Origin: a virus
Length of the DNA: 55,704 bases
Reading direction: 5' to 3' (one strand)
IMG/VR virus record: IMGVR_UViG_3300035698_020072
Coordinates: 1-55,704 of that record
The first letter of the stretch is position 1. Each line of letters begins with the position of its first letter. Positions 48,146 to 55,332 of the stretch are shown piece after piece. Under the pieces are notes generated by a model. It saw only the letters and a list, made by a program, of their open reading frames with translations, ran no database searches and was not told the DNA's origin. The position numbers and the translations under genes were made by a program.

Positions 48146-48593
48146 TATTTTCTCCTATCCTTTTCTTAAGAAATTCTCTCGCCCATGTCCATTTTGCCAC
48201 GACCCTATCTACCCATATCTTCGGAGCATCCTCGGGAATATCGTTGAGGTTGTCGTCAATATCAGCCAGCTTAATTTTTATTGCATCTCTGTGTTTTGCC
48301 ACATTTTTGATATATTTCTTATATGGTTCGTTTTTTGCTTTTGTGAGAACTCTCACTGTTTGCTCCACGTTTCTCCCGGCTATTCTTCTTATTTTGAGAA
48401 AAACTTCCTCTTCTGAAAAATCATAATGACATACATCTTCAGCAGTATCATGGAGAACACCACACGTTCTAAGAAAATTACCCTTAAACACCATTGAGAC
48501 ACGTATGGGGTGAAAAATAACTGGATCTCCATTAAGCCTAATTGTATCTTTATGTATTTCCGTGGCATATATCAGAGCGTCTTCGAATATCAT
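48135..48593 (-). CDS. HD-domain phosphohydrolase (SpoT/MESH1-like)
   Basis: 152 residues. The HD motifs are FHPIRVSM (His28), VLHDTAEDV (His48, Asp49) and KLADIDDNL. The HDTAED form is that of SpoT and MESH1 (p)ppGpp hydrolases, which remove the 3'-pyrophosphate. A stand-alone HD protein of this size is consistent with a small-alarmone hydrolase. Activity on (p)ppGpp or other nucleotides remains to be shown. Confidence 0.85.
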   Translation of the reverse strand: MIFEDALIYATEIHKDTIRLNGDPVIFHPIRVSMVFKGNFLRTCGVLHDTAEDVCHYDFSEEEVFLKIRRIAGRNVEQTVRVLTKAKNEPYKKYIKNVAKHRDAIKIKLADIDDNLNDIPEDAPKIWVDRVVAKWTWAREFLKKRIGENNDL

Positions 48594-48598
48594 TTTAG

Positions 48599-49123
48599 TT
48601 ATCCTCTCGCATCGTATTCATCAGCACATTCTTCGCTGCAAAATCCAAGATTGTTTCTAACATAACCCTCTTCTTTTTCTTTAATAGGTTTTTCACAGAA
48701 CATGCAGTAATAGTCAGGCTCACATTCCCCCTTCATAAGATGCTCCCTTATTTCAATCATCTCCCTGCATCTATACATGGAATCAACATATATCTTTAGG
48801 GGATTACGATGGCGGTGCGAGTTGTTTTCCCTGTAATGATCGGCTGCTTTTCTAGTAAAATGGGCGCAGACAAAATCATCATGTTCTATGTAATAGGTTT
48901 TAATAAATCCAGCCTCGATCATTTCATCATCTGATCTTCCGTCGGCGCTTTCGAAATAGAAGTCCGGGTCGTCCTCATCGAACCATTCAAAATCATCAGT
49001 ATATTCGGGGTCCATGCCGAAAATCTTTTTTGTTTCAAGAATAATAAATATTGGATCTGCTGTGTATAGATTATCCTGAGTTTTTAGTTCGTTTGCCAAG
49101 TCTGCAAGCTGTTCTTTATTCAT
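48599..49123 (-). CDS. Hypothetical protein with C-terminal Cys motif
   Basis: 174 residues from ATG 49123 with AAAGGA upstream. An acidic mid-section (FEWFDEDDPDFYFESADG) and C-terminal CMFCEKPIKEKEEGYVRN and CSEECADEYDARG, a CxxC-x-CxxxC zinc-like pair. No family is recognised. Follows the HD gene in the same direction. Confidence 0.65.
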   Translation of the reverse strand: MNKEQLADLANELKTQDNLYTADPIFIILETKKIFGMDPEYTDDFEWFDEDDPDFYFESADGRSDDEMIEAGFIKTYYIEHDDFVCAHFTRKAADHYRENNSHRHRNPLKIYVDSMYRCREMIEIREHLMKGECEPDYYCMFCEKPIKEKEEGYVRNNLGFCSEECADEYDARG

Positions 49124-49136
49124 TCTGCGGTCCTTT

Positions 49137-49619
49137 CTATACGAGGTCAAAAACTCTCTCATCTATGGTCTCGAAGTTCGCGTCTACCAAGTCTCTTTCT
49201 TCCATGTTCCAAACGTCTCGATACCCATTATTCCAAGACAAGTTGTTTATCTCCGTAATCTCGTTATCTTTTAATAAGCAAAGGCATCCGAAGAAAAGGA
49301 CATAATGCTCACCTGGCTCATGTGTTGGCTTGTAATACACTACCTTTTTCGGTGGCTCAATGGTTTTTAATGACGTTCCATATCCACCAATAACCTCTCC
49401 AAACCTAAAGTTGTTTTTGTTTTTCGCAAATTCATATAGGATATATCGTGAACGACCTTCTCCGTCATCGTCTTGTTTGTTAAACGCAGTGTCGTTTTCG
49501 AGTAGGTATTCCGTAAACTTCTTCTTGCAACCCTTGTCTGTCTTTGTTCCGCCAAACCCAACTATTATGGAGCATATCATGATAATAAAACATATTATTG
49601 CAACTATTATGGATCCCAC
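49137..49619 (-). CDS. Membrane-anchored hypothetical protein
   Basis: 160 residues. N-terminal membrane helix (about 3-22, SIIVAIICFIIMICSIIVGF). The soluble part shares NFRFGEVIGGYG, YYKPTHEPGEHYVLF and DLVDANFETI with the neighbour at 49629-50084. Probably a duplicate pair. Function unknown; likely envelope-facing. Confidence 0.68.
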   Translation of the reverse strand: MGSIIVAIICFIIMICSIIVGFGGTKTDKGCKKKFTEYLLENDTAFNKQDDDGEGRSRYILYEFAKNKNNFRFGEVIGGYGTSLKTIEPPKKVVYYKPTHEPGEHYVLFFGCLCLLKDNEITEINNLSWNNGYRDVWNMEERDLVDANFETIDERVFDLV

Positions 49620-49628
49620 GACAACCTC

Positions 49629-50084
49629 CTATTCTACAATGTTTGCGTCAACTAAATTATATCCAAGGTTTCTATTTTTCCATACTATCTGATCGTTTTC
49701 CTCCATAAAATCCTCTGACATTCTAACAAATTGGGGATTCTGTGGGTATAGTGCTCCGCTTTTAAGAACAAACACGTTTCTCTTGCCATCAAATGCCCAG
49801 TGTTCGTTTTTAACAAATCGTGGTCTGTAGTAATAAATATGGGTTTTACCATGTGTTCCAAGGACTTCTCCGAACATAAAATAATCTCTGTTTTTGTGTT
49901 CACTAAAAAGCCTACATTTTTTCGTAAACTCCTTATCAAACACGGGCTTAAGCAGATCCATCAGGGCTTCTTTTTTCACCTTGTTCTTGTGCTTTTTTTC
50001 TACTTCTGCGTTTAAGTCCTTAAGATATTGAATGGGAAAGTGTATTAAGGCTACGAAAGCAATAAATCCAGCTATATATAACAT
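49629..50084 (-). CDS. Membrane-anchored paralogue of the 49619 gene
   Basis: 151 residues from ATG 50084 with AAAGG upstream; the open frame starts upstream of the transcription start. A membrane helix (about 1-17, MLYIAGFIAFVALIHF) precedes a soluble part sharing YFMFGEVLGTHG, YYYRPRFVKNEHWAF and YNLVDANIVE with 49137-49619. The -10 promoter is 25 nt upstream. Function unknown. Confidence 0.68.
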   Translation of the reverse strand: MLYIAGFIAFVALIHFPIQYLKDLNAEVEKKHKNKVKKEALMDLLKPVFDKEFTKKCRLFSEHKNRDYFMFGEVLGTHGKTHIYYYRPRFVKNEHWAFDGKRNVFVLKSGALYPQNPQFVRMSEDFMEENDQIVWKNRNLGYNLVDANIVE

Positions 50085-50108
50085 CGTAAAAACCTTTCTA
50101 TCTATTCT

Positions 50109-50136
50109 ATTATACGCTTTTTTTAACAAAAGTCAA
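50109..50136 (-). promoter_or_regulatory. Sigma70-like promoter for the 50084 gene
   Basis: On the minus strand TTGACT (50136-50131), 16 nt and TATAAT (50114-50109) with AGAATAG following. It is part of a divergent pair with the plus-strand -10 at 50155-50160. Confidence 0.85.
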
Positions 50137-50154
50137 GCAAAAAAATAGAAGGTG

Positions 50155-50160
50155 TATAAT
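50155..50160 (+). promoter_or_regulatory. Plus-strand -10-like promoter element
   Basis: TATAAT preceded by TG (TGTATAAT), an extended -10 form. The matching -35 is weak (TCAAGC). It lies 30 nt before the start of the only plus-strand gene and is divergent to the promoter at 50109-50136. Confidence 0.65.
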
Positions 50161-50189
50161 AACACATACCCTCTATGGAGAACGACGCT

Positions 50190-50456
50190 ATGGAAGAAAA
50201 AGCCATTAATGACACCGTTGAGTTATTACCTGCATTCTCGTGGTTGTGTGACAAATGTGGGAAAAGAAACTTTGAGCGAGCATTTTGTATCGACCTACCA
50301 TTTTCCCCCGAAGAAGATGAGTGTGACGAAGATGATGACAGTTTCTTAGACAACTACGAAGAAGAAAGAATGTTCTTAGAGGAAGCCCATGGTCCCAACT
50401 CGGTAAAATGTAAGTTCTGCCAACAGGAATTCATAGCCAAGGATTATAAGGAATAA
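50190..50456 (+). CDS. Only plus-strand gene: acidic zinc-ribbon protein
   Basis: 88 residues from ATG 50190, chosen because GGAG lies 9 nt upstream; ATG 50175 is too near the transcription start. WLCDKCGKRNFER and KCKFCQQEF are two CxxC pairs separated by an acidic EEDECDEDDDS stretch. This is a probable zinc ribbon. It ends at 50456, one base before the stop of the convergent sigma factor gene. Its separate orientation suggests a separate timing or a regulatory role. Confidence 0.8.
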   Translation: MEEKAINDTVELLPAFSWLCDKCGKRNFERAFCIDLPFSPEEDECDEDDDSFLDNYEEERMFLEEAHGPNSVKCKFCQQEFIAKDYKE

Positions 50457-50960
50457 CTACTTTAGAGGCACGGGGCTAACATCCATATCTTCTAAGCGCC
50501 CTCTTATCTTCGCCAACTGGATATTTCTTATTTGCCGGATCCTCTCTCTTGTCAGTTCTTCCTTGTCGCCAACGGATTGAAGAGTTTTCTTTTCCACCAG
50601 GAGTTTGTATAACAGGGGATAATCGTTTTTCATTGTCTTAATGGCAATCTCTACGTTGTTTTTGTTTTTTGCTACGAAATCATTAAAATCCATCCTGTTT
50701 TTGTGATAAGTCCCGTATCTGTCAATCCGCTCCCGCTGTCGTCTTTCCGTCTTTAGGAACGATGCCGCCCTCCTCCTTGCCACGTTACCAAAATATGTGG
50801 TTTTTTCCGTGCCACGAAAATCATCATACGTATTCCATTTCTTAAGACATGTTACTACGCCCTCGGAAATGATGTCTTCATAAAGGGGATTATATGGTGA
50901 CACCCCCATTGATCTGACAATATGAGACACGAAATCCATTAACTCTTCTTTCCTCAGCAT
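50457..50960 (-). CDS. Sigma70-family RNA polymerase sigma factor
   Basis: 167 residues from ATG 50960 with GGAG upstream. Region 2 resembles NPLYEDIISEGVVTCLKKW and TTYFGNVARRRAASF. Region 4 has LQSVGDKEELTRERIRQIRN, the helix-turn-helix that reads the -35. It may direct host RNA polymerase to phage promoters, or the conserved promoters may be read by host sigma70; which applies is unknown. It has no anti-sigma gene visible. Confidence 0.9.
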   Translation of the reverse strand: MLRKEELMDFVSHIVRSMGVSPYNPLYEDIISEGVVTCLKKWNTYDDFRGTEKTTYFGNVARRRAASFLKTERRQRERIDRYGTYHKNRMDFNDFVAKNKNNVEIAIKTMKNDYPLLYKLLVEKKTLQSVGDKEELTRERIRQIRNIQLAKIRGRLEDMDVSPVPLK

Positions 50961-50973
50961 GTCCTTCTCCATT

Positions 50974-51405
50974 CTAATTTTCTATATTAAATTCAACGTC
51001 TATTACGGCCACAACTGCTCCGTAACTGATTTCACAAGAAACAACATTCACGTTATCAACGGAAAGACCAGTATAACCCATGTTGAAAACAACAAAGTCC
51101 TCGTAAATTCTATGAGCTTCGGGTTCATCAATGGCGTATTTAAGCCACTTCATGATATCATCATCACATGATGGGTCTTCTCCGACGTCCCTGCCGTAAA
51201 ACAGATCGGCAAAGCTTTTGTTCACTGATATTCTCAGACGTATGTCTCCGTCACAAACCATGGCATGTCTACTTGATAACGCACAGCCACCCGCACCAGA
51301 AGGATAGTCACCTGGGTCTTCCCATGTTTCTTCATGAATATCCAAGGAATGATCTTCAAGATAGAGACCAATGGCGATAAAGTCGTTTATGTCTGCTACT
51401 CGCAT
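50974..51405 (-). CDS. Hypothetical protein
   Basis: 143 residues, acidic, with GAGGCALSSRHAMVCDGDIR and VVSCEISYGAVVAVIDVEF. A beta-rich fold is likely. Overlaps the next gene's end by 10 nt. No family is recognised. Confidence 0.62.
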   Translation of the reverse strand: MRVADINDFIAIGLYLEDHSLDIHEETWEDPGDYPSGAGGCALSSRHAMVCDGDIRLRISVNKSFADLFYGRDVGEDPSCDDDIMKWLKYAIDEPEAHRIYEDFVVFNMGYTGLSVDNVNVVSCEISYGAVVAVIDVEFNIEN

Positions 51406-51746
51406 TTTACCCCCTCCTTGAAGAATTCCACAAACGTATCGAGCTTTCCCCTAACGACATAGTGCCTTTTGTTAAAACCAACGGCGACGATCTTATCCCT
51501 GTCAACCTTTCTGAAGCCATTGTCATTTCGTTTCTTGTTGTCAAACACGGTAAGGTATCCGTCATCATAGGTTTTCGCATCGGTCATTACGGGATCACCC
51601 TTGAACTCATATGAGTTGGGATACTTGTGACAATTAAAAATTCTAAGGGAGTCGTCCTTCTTCGTGGCGTAAATGCTAAAGAATCTCCCTGTCTTCTGAA
51701 GCGTCTCGATTATGTCAAGAGCTTTTTCCCTGCTTACGATGATCAT
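51396..51746 (-). CDS. Hypothetical protein
   Basis: 116 residues. N-terminal helix (REKALDIIETLQKTGRF) then beta strands (FFSIYATKKDDSLRIF, VAVGFNKRHYVVRGK). A small KTF/WYL-like domain could be imagined, but no match is clear. ATG 51746 has an AGG upstream. Confidence 0.62.
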   Translation of the reverse strand: MIIVSREKALDIIETLQKTGRFFSIYATKKDDSLRIFNCHKYPNSYEFKGDPVMTDAKTYDDGYLTVFDNKKRNDNGFRKVDRDKIVAVGFNKRHYVVRGKLDTFVEFFKEGVKCE

Positions 51747-51760
51747 TGTCCACCACCTTT

Positions 51761-52126
51761 CTATATCCCGTCAGCAAAGTAATTTTCTTCAGAGTGACAT
51801 GAAGTGCACATAACATTTTCTATTTCAATATCATCGCCACACTCGCAGCATTTTACTTTTAGGATAGCGTCATCCTTTACGGGTTTAAGAGATGAGTAAG
51901 GAAAGCTCCAATCTCCATGCCTATCGTCTCTATATGAGAGAATAATACCGTGTTTGTCTATTCCCTCTATTTCGTATTCGTTTCCTATTGCGTCGTCCAT
52001 ATACTTTGGCCACCCATCTTTCCATGTGTCTATGCTGTAATCTACTTTTCTTGTAACAATAACCATAGATCCAACATCAAGATCGTGTTTTTTTATAAAC
52101 TCTACCTGCTCTTCTTCGTAAGACAT
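51761..52126 (-). CDS. SH3-like protein with C-terminal Cys pairs
   Basis: 121 residues from ATG 52126 with AAGGAG upstream; the open frame before that is shadow. DLDVGSMVIVTRKVDY and GNEYEIEGIDKHGII resemble the SH3-like start of 34550-35149. The C-terminus KCCECGDDIEIENVMCTSC has CxxC pairs shared with the same protein. It is probably a third paralogue. Confidence 0.68.
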   Translation of the reverse strand: MSYEEEQVEFIKKHDLDVGSMVIVTRKVDYSIDTWKDGWPKYMDDAIGNEYEIEGIDKHGIILSYRDDRHGDWSFPYSSLKPVKDDAILKVKCCECGDDIEIENVMCTSCHSEENYFADGI

Positions 52127-52139
52127 TTTTTCTCCTTGT

Positions 52140-52514
52140 CTACAAGCCCAATTCTTTAAGTTTTTTATGTGCCTTCTCAAATTCTTCTTTTGCGCGTTCC
52201 AGTTTGCGCCTATTCGTGTCGGCCATGGCTTTTGCCTTCCTGATCTTCTCTTTGTCAAGAATCTTATTCACACGCCCAGACTCATCAAGAAGCTCAATTT
52301 CAGTAACCTTTAGGACAACGATTGTCAAAAGTGGGTATTCTGGATATTTTTTTGCAAAGAAAGTAGATTGTGCTTTTGCCGGACCGATCTTTGCCCAAAC
52401 ACGAGCCTTGTCGAGAGTGTCAACCCAAGTTTTCCCACATCCACCGTAACCCCTAGCGTGAAAATACTTTCCTTCTGAGTTTTGTAGGGAAAACAGTCTT
52501 AGGATTTCTTGCAT
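52140..52514 (-). CDS. Hypothetical protein
   Basis: 124 residues. YGGCGKTWVDTLDKARVW followed by FFAKKYPEYPLL and a long basic helix (KEKIRKAKAMADTNRRKLER). The helix may be a coiled coil. No family is recognised. It overlaps neighbours only by spacing. Confidence 0.62.
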   Translation of the reverse strand: MQEILRLFSLQNSEGKYFHARGYGGCGKTWVDTLDKARVWAKIGPAKAQSTFFAKKYPEYPLLTIVVLKVTEIELLDESGRVNKILDKEKIRKAKAMADTNRRKLERAKEEFEKAHKKLKELGL

Positions 52515-52545
52515 GTTATTACCTTTCTAAAAAACAAGAACATTG

Positions 52546-52845
52546 TTATTCTACCAAGTCCTTTATGCTCCAGAAAATAATATCGGTGTCACGATATTTT
52601 TTAATATACTTTTCTGCTTTATCATTAAAACAGTCTGGCTTGGCATCTTTATATGTCCACTCAACAAAAGTCATACTCCAGTCTAATTCTAATGTCTCAC
52701 AGTTTTCAAACTTTTCTCCTGACACCAAAACCTCTATTTTTTCTGGCGTATGACCTAAATAATTTTCAACAAACTCGACACATATATCAAGATCACCGTC
52801 ATAAATATCTGCGCCCTCAATTCGTTCCAAAACAAACCTATCCAT
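52546..52845 (-). CDS. Hypothetical protein
   Basis: 99 residues from ATG 52845 with GGAG upstream; the start four codons earlier is closer to the upstream stop. DICVEFVENYLGHTPEKIEV and LDWSMTFVEWTYKD are notable. A small alpha/beta domain is likely. No known family. Confidence 0.62.
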   Translation of the reverse strand: MDRFVLERIEGADIYDGDLDICVEFVENYLGHTPEKIEVLVSGEKFENCETLELDWSMTFVEWTYKDAKPDCFNDKAEKYIKKYRDTDIIFWSIKDLVE

Positions 52846-52858
52846 AACATTCTCCAAT

Positions 52859-53122
52859 CTATAGTTTTTTATCGTCTTTGTCTTTTTTCCATTCTCTTAC
52901 GTCTTCAGCTACGTTGCCGATAAAACCACGAAACTTTTCCCACTCTGTATATCTGTCGTAGTGATGTCTGCACATGCGGACCCTACTGACTCGATTCAGG
53001 GGGCACGTGAATGCCGAGCTTCTAACCAAATGGGTTCCCTTATTTTCACAGTTGGAAACACAACATCCAGCTTTTGTTTCGTCTTCTACTCTTACTATCT
53101 TAATGGGTCTATTCTCATCCAC
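52859..53122 (-). CDS. Small Cys/His protein
   Basis: 87 residues with GCCVSNCENKGTHL, FTCPLNRVSRVRMCRHHYDR, a possible zinc site of CxxxC and CxxH. It resembles the next protein (53137-53385) in layout (Cys pair, CRHH/CEEH). Function unknown. Confidence 0.65.
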   Translation of the reverse strand: MDENRPIKIVRVEDETKAGCCVSNCENKGTHLVRSSAFTCPLNRVSRVRMCRHHYDRYTEWEKFRGFIGNVAEDVREWKKDKDDKKL

Positions 53123-53136
53123 GCTCCGCCTCCTTT

Positions 53137-53385
53137 CTAATTTCTGCTTTTCAGAAAATATTCAATTCCTTCGTTTTCTCTCATAAGTTCTTTGTGCGTG
53201 TTGACAAATTCATCCCGGTGTTCTTCACAGAATTTCATTGCCACGTCACCATCCAGTCCGATAATAAGGTCTTCGCTTATGATTACGTGTGTCGCTCTTT
53301 TCCCACAGTCCTCGTAACTACACTTGGCTTTGCCTTTTGTCTCCCTGATGTCAAGCGCGTTGAACATCTCCCTGTGCCTGTCCAT
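53137..53385 (-). CDS. Small Cys/His protein, related layout
   Basis: 82 residues with KCSYEDCGKRATHVI then FCEEHRDEF, i.e. CxxxxC and CxxH. The arrangement parallels 52859-53122. AAGGAA upstream supports ATG 53385. Function unknown. Confidence 0.65.
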   Translation of the reverse strand: MDRHREMFNALDIRETKGKAKCSYEDCGKRATHVIISEDLIIGLDGDVAMKFCEEHRDEFVNTHKELMRENEGIEYFLKSRN

Positions 53386-53653
53386 TGGTTTTCCTTCCTA
53401 TGTAGAAGTTCCAAAAGTCTCTGCGGCTCTTCTTGGAGAAACCCGCTTCCTTTAAGGCTCTCGTCAATGAAGTCTTTCTGCCAACCTCTTTGTTGTAGTT
53501 GTCTTTTGAACTACAAATGGCTTCACCAACGTGCTGAACACCACTGGCAGTGTTTTCTATGATGCACCACGTGAGTTTTTCGTTCTGGCTTTCATTGATA
53601 TCGAGATGCCGCCAGAAGAGCTTATAATTCCTGTGGTTCGTCCTGAGTTTCAT
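53351..53653 (-). CDS. Basic hypothetical protein
   Basis: 100 residues with VGRKTSLTRALKEAGFSKKS and RRDFWNFYIGRKT, a pattern of Gly-Arg-Lys with Ser/Thr that I have seen in phage hypothetical proteins. Overlaps both neighbours by about 30 nt. Function unknown. Confidence 0.62.
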   Translation of the reverse strand: MKLRTNHRNYKLFWRHLDINESQNEKLTWCIIENTASGVQHVGEAICSSKDNYNKEVGRKTSLTRALKEAGFSKKSRRDFWNFYIGRKTNGQAQGDVQRA

Positions 53654-53972
53654 CTTTGTTCTCCTTTTCTAATTCGTCAAAATAAACTTCGTTCTCAAAA
53701 AAAATCTTCAAAAACATCTTTGCTTTCTTGTAGCAAAAATCAATCCCCTTGGACCCGGCAAAAAACTCTTTTCTAAAATTTAGTGGACTCTTGCCTTCTC
53801 CGATTTCCTTTAGGGCCATGATGCCAACGTATTTATGCCCATGTTGAAAAGACAGGCTCGTCTTGTCCTTGACAAAAACCTCTATCTTTCCGTTGTCATC
53901 ATCTTGTTCGGCAATCTTTTCATATCCATTGTTGGTTAGAAGATATTCGATTTCATCTTGTTTTGTCCTCAT
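53622..53972 (-). CDS. Hypothetical protein
   Basis: 116 residues. Begins MRTKQDEIEYLLTNNGYEKI and includes FQHGHKYVGIMALKEIGEG. Acidic C-terminus. No motif recognised. The gene ends within the start region of 53351-53653. Confidence 0.62.
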   Translation of the reverse strand: MRTKQDEIEYLLTNNGYEKIAEQDDDNGKIEVFVKDKTSLSFQHGHKYVGIMALKEIGEGKSPLNFRKEFFAGSKGIDFCYKKAKMFLKIFFENEVYFDELEKENKDETQDEPQEL

Positions 53973-53990
53973 TTCGTCTCCTTAAGTTCT

Positions 53991-54428
53991 TTAATCATCC
54001 CTTTTCCCTTTCAAAAGCCTATCGTATAAGACAATATAAACTGTTGCGGCAAGATTCATACAAAACCTCGTGGGAATATATATTATGTCCCTGCACTTGC
54101 TAACAATTTCTTCGTTAATGCTTGAGCCTTCTGGTCCGAAGATGTAAAAAGCTCTTTCTGGGTGTTTGTATGTCATCAAGTCCTTGGCATCATCCCTTAT
54201 TTCCACTGCAACGGGAACACAATCGTAGGGGAGAACGTCTATGAGGTTGTTTGTTTCGATTATGGGCATGTGCCTGTAGGCTTTTTGTGTGTCGGTCTTG
54301 ACCGGAGAGAAACTTTTCCCCGAGATGGCCACGAAACCACTGTAGTAACAATGTGCGGCCCTGAGAACACAACCTATGTTGACTTCGAATCTTGGTTTTT
54401 CTAACCCAACGCAAGAATATCCACGCAT
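53991..54428 (-). CDS. SPOUT-class RNA 2'-O-methyltransferase (TrmH/SpoU family)
   Basis: 145 residues. NIGCVLRAAHCYYSGFV near residue 17 and YIFGPEGSSINEEIVSKCRD, then IPTRFCMNLAATVYIVLYDR, match SPOUT motifs 1-3, in which a trefoil knot binds SAM and the Asn is conserved. Such enzymes methylate ribose in tRNA or rRNA. It is next to tRNA-Phe and tRNA-Trp genes. The short length lacks an N-terminal RNA-binding extension. Confidence 0.88.
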   Translation of the reverse strand: MRGYSCVGLEKPRFEVNIGCVLRAAHCYYSGFVAISGKSFSPVKTDTQKAYRHMPIIETNNLIDVLPYDCVPVAVEIRDDAKDLMTYKHPERAFYIFGPEGSSINEEIVSKCRDIIYIPTRFCMNLAATVYIVLYDRLLKGKRDD

Positions 54429-54472
54429 TTTATTCCTCTTTCTATGATAGAAAAACTACATTTCTAAAAAAC

Positions 54473-54550
54473 TGGTTGACACGGGTGGAGTTGAACCACC
54501 GACGACGGAAATTTTCAGTCTCCCGCTCTACCGGACTGAGCTACGTGTCA
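54473..54550 (-). tRNA. tRNA-Phe (anticodon GAA)
   Basis: Canonical cloverleaf on the minus strand: acceptor TGACACG/CGTGTCA, D-arm GCTC-AGTCCGGTA-GAGC, anticodon arm GGAGA-CTGAAAA-TTTCC with GAA, T-arm GGTGG-TTCAACT-CCACC. The CCA end is encoded. The gene sits beside the SPOUT methyltransferase gene. Confidence 0.95.
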
Positions 54551-54556
54551 TTTTTT

Positions 54557-55237
54557 TTAGTTTTCTCTTTCAAGATAACCTATAATAATCTCAATATAAT
54601 CCCTTAAAAACTCAACCTTCTCGGCTTCAAGTGCAATTTTCAAATCTGGTAGCATATCCGTGGACGCAGACAGTTCTATGGCAATCGCGGCTGCATCACG
54701 TAGCTCTAATTCTTCAGAAACCAAGTATCTCTTATACATGTTGACAAGATTTTTGTCGTTACGAGATGCCATGGTGCTACTTATCCACCGCATAGAATAC
54801 CCTATAACATCAATGGAGACCAGTTTATCGTTTAAGAAAATGTCGTCTAAACCACCAAGGGTTTCATCGAGGCCATATTTTCTTATTATTTCACTTAGTC
54901 TTATTGAAAACACAGAATCATATCCATGGCGCAAATGCTCTTCACAGGCACTATATAGTATTTCTGTCAAGTTTTCCTTAATAAGACTACTATTGAGTTT
55001 TTGTTCTCCTTTTTCTGTTATTTCAAAATCACCCCTACATCCACAAGCACAGCCGCTTACATGTCCTTTTCTTATAAGTTTGTTCATTTTTGCAAGCTTA
55101 AGATTCCAAGGAATATTTTTAGGCATAGCATCAAATATCCATGGCAGTGGTCCTCCATTAAAAAGAGAACACCACATTCCCTTATGTTTTTTAAGAAATT
55201 GCAAAATAGGTATTGTCGGAACGTCTTTACACTGCAT
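54557..55237 (-). CDS. Hypothetical protein with HEAT-like C-terminal repeat
   Basis: 226 residues. The C-terminal part (ELRDAAAIAIELSASTDMLP, then LKIALEAEKVEFL) resembles HEAT or armadillo helices. An N-terminal CACGCRGDFEI has clustered Cys. No family name. It lies between the tRNA-Phe and tRNA-Trp genes. Confidence 0.68.
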   Translation of the reverse strand: MQCKDVPTIPILQFLKKHKGMWCSLFNGGPLPWIFDAMPKNIPWNLKLAKMNKLIRKGHVSGCACGCRGDFEITEKGEQKLNSSLIKENLTEILYSACEEHLRHGYDSVFSIRLSEIIRKYGLDETLGGLDDIFLNDKLVSIDVIGYSMRWISSTMASRNDKNLVNMYKRYLVSEELELRDAAAIAIELSASTDMLPDLKIALEAEKVEFLRDYIEIIIGYLEREN

Positions 55238-55257
55238 AGTGATTCCTTTCTAAAGCA

Positions 55258-55332
55258 TGGCTGGCAGGGACGGGATCGAACCGCCAATCGTCGGATTTGG
55301 AAGCCGATGCATTACCATTGTGCTACCTGCCA
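55258..55332 (-). tRNA. tRNA-Trp (anticodon CCA)
   Basis: Cloverleaf on the minus strand: acceptor TGGCAGG/CCTGCCA with G discriminator and encoded CCA. Anticodon loop TTCCAAA with CCA. The upper anticodon stem is TCGG/CCGA with a mismatch next to the loop. T-arm GGCGG-TTCGATC-CCGTC. The 5' end overlaps the last 10 nt of the upstream protein gene. Confidence 0.92.

Noticed and set aside
54660-55253. A plus-strand frame of about 197 codons
   Set aside because: It is antisense to the HEAT-like gene and lacks a start site; treated as a shadow.
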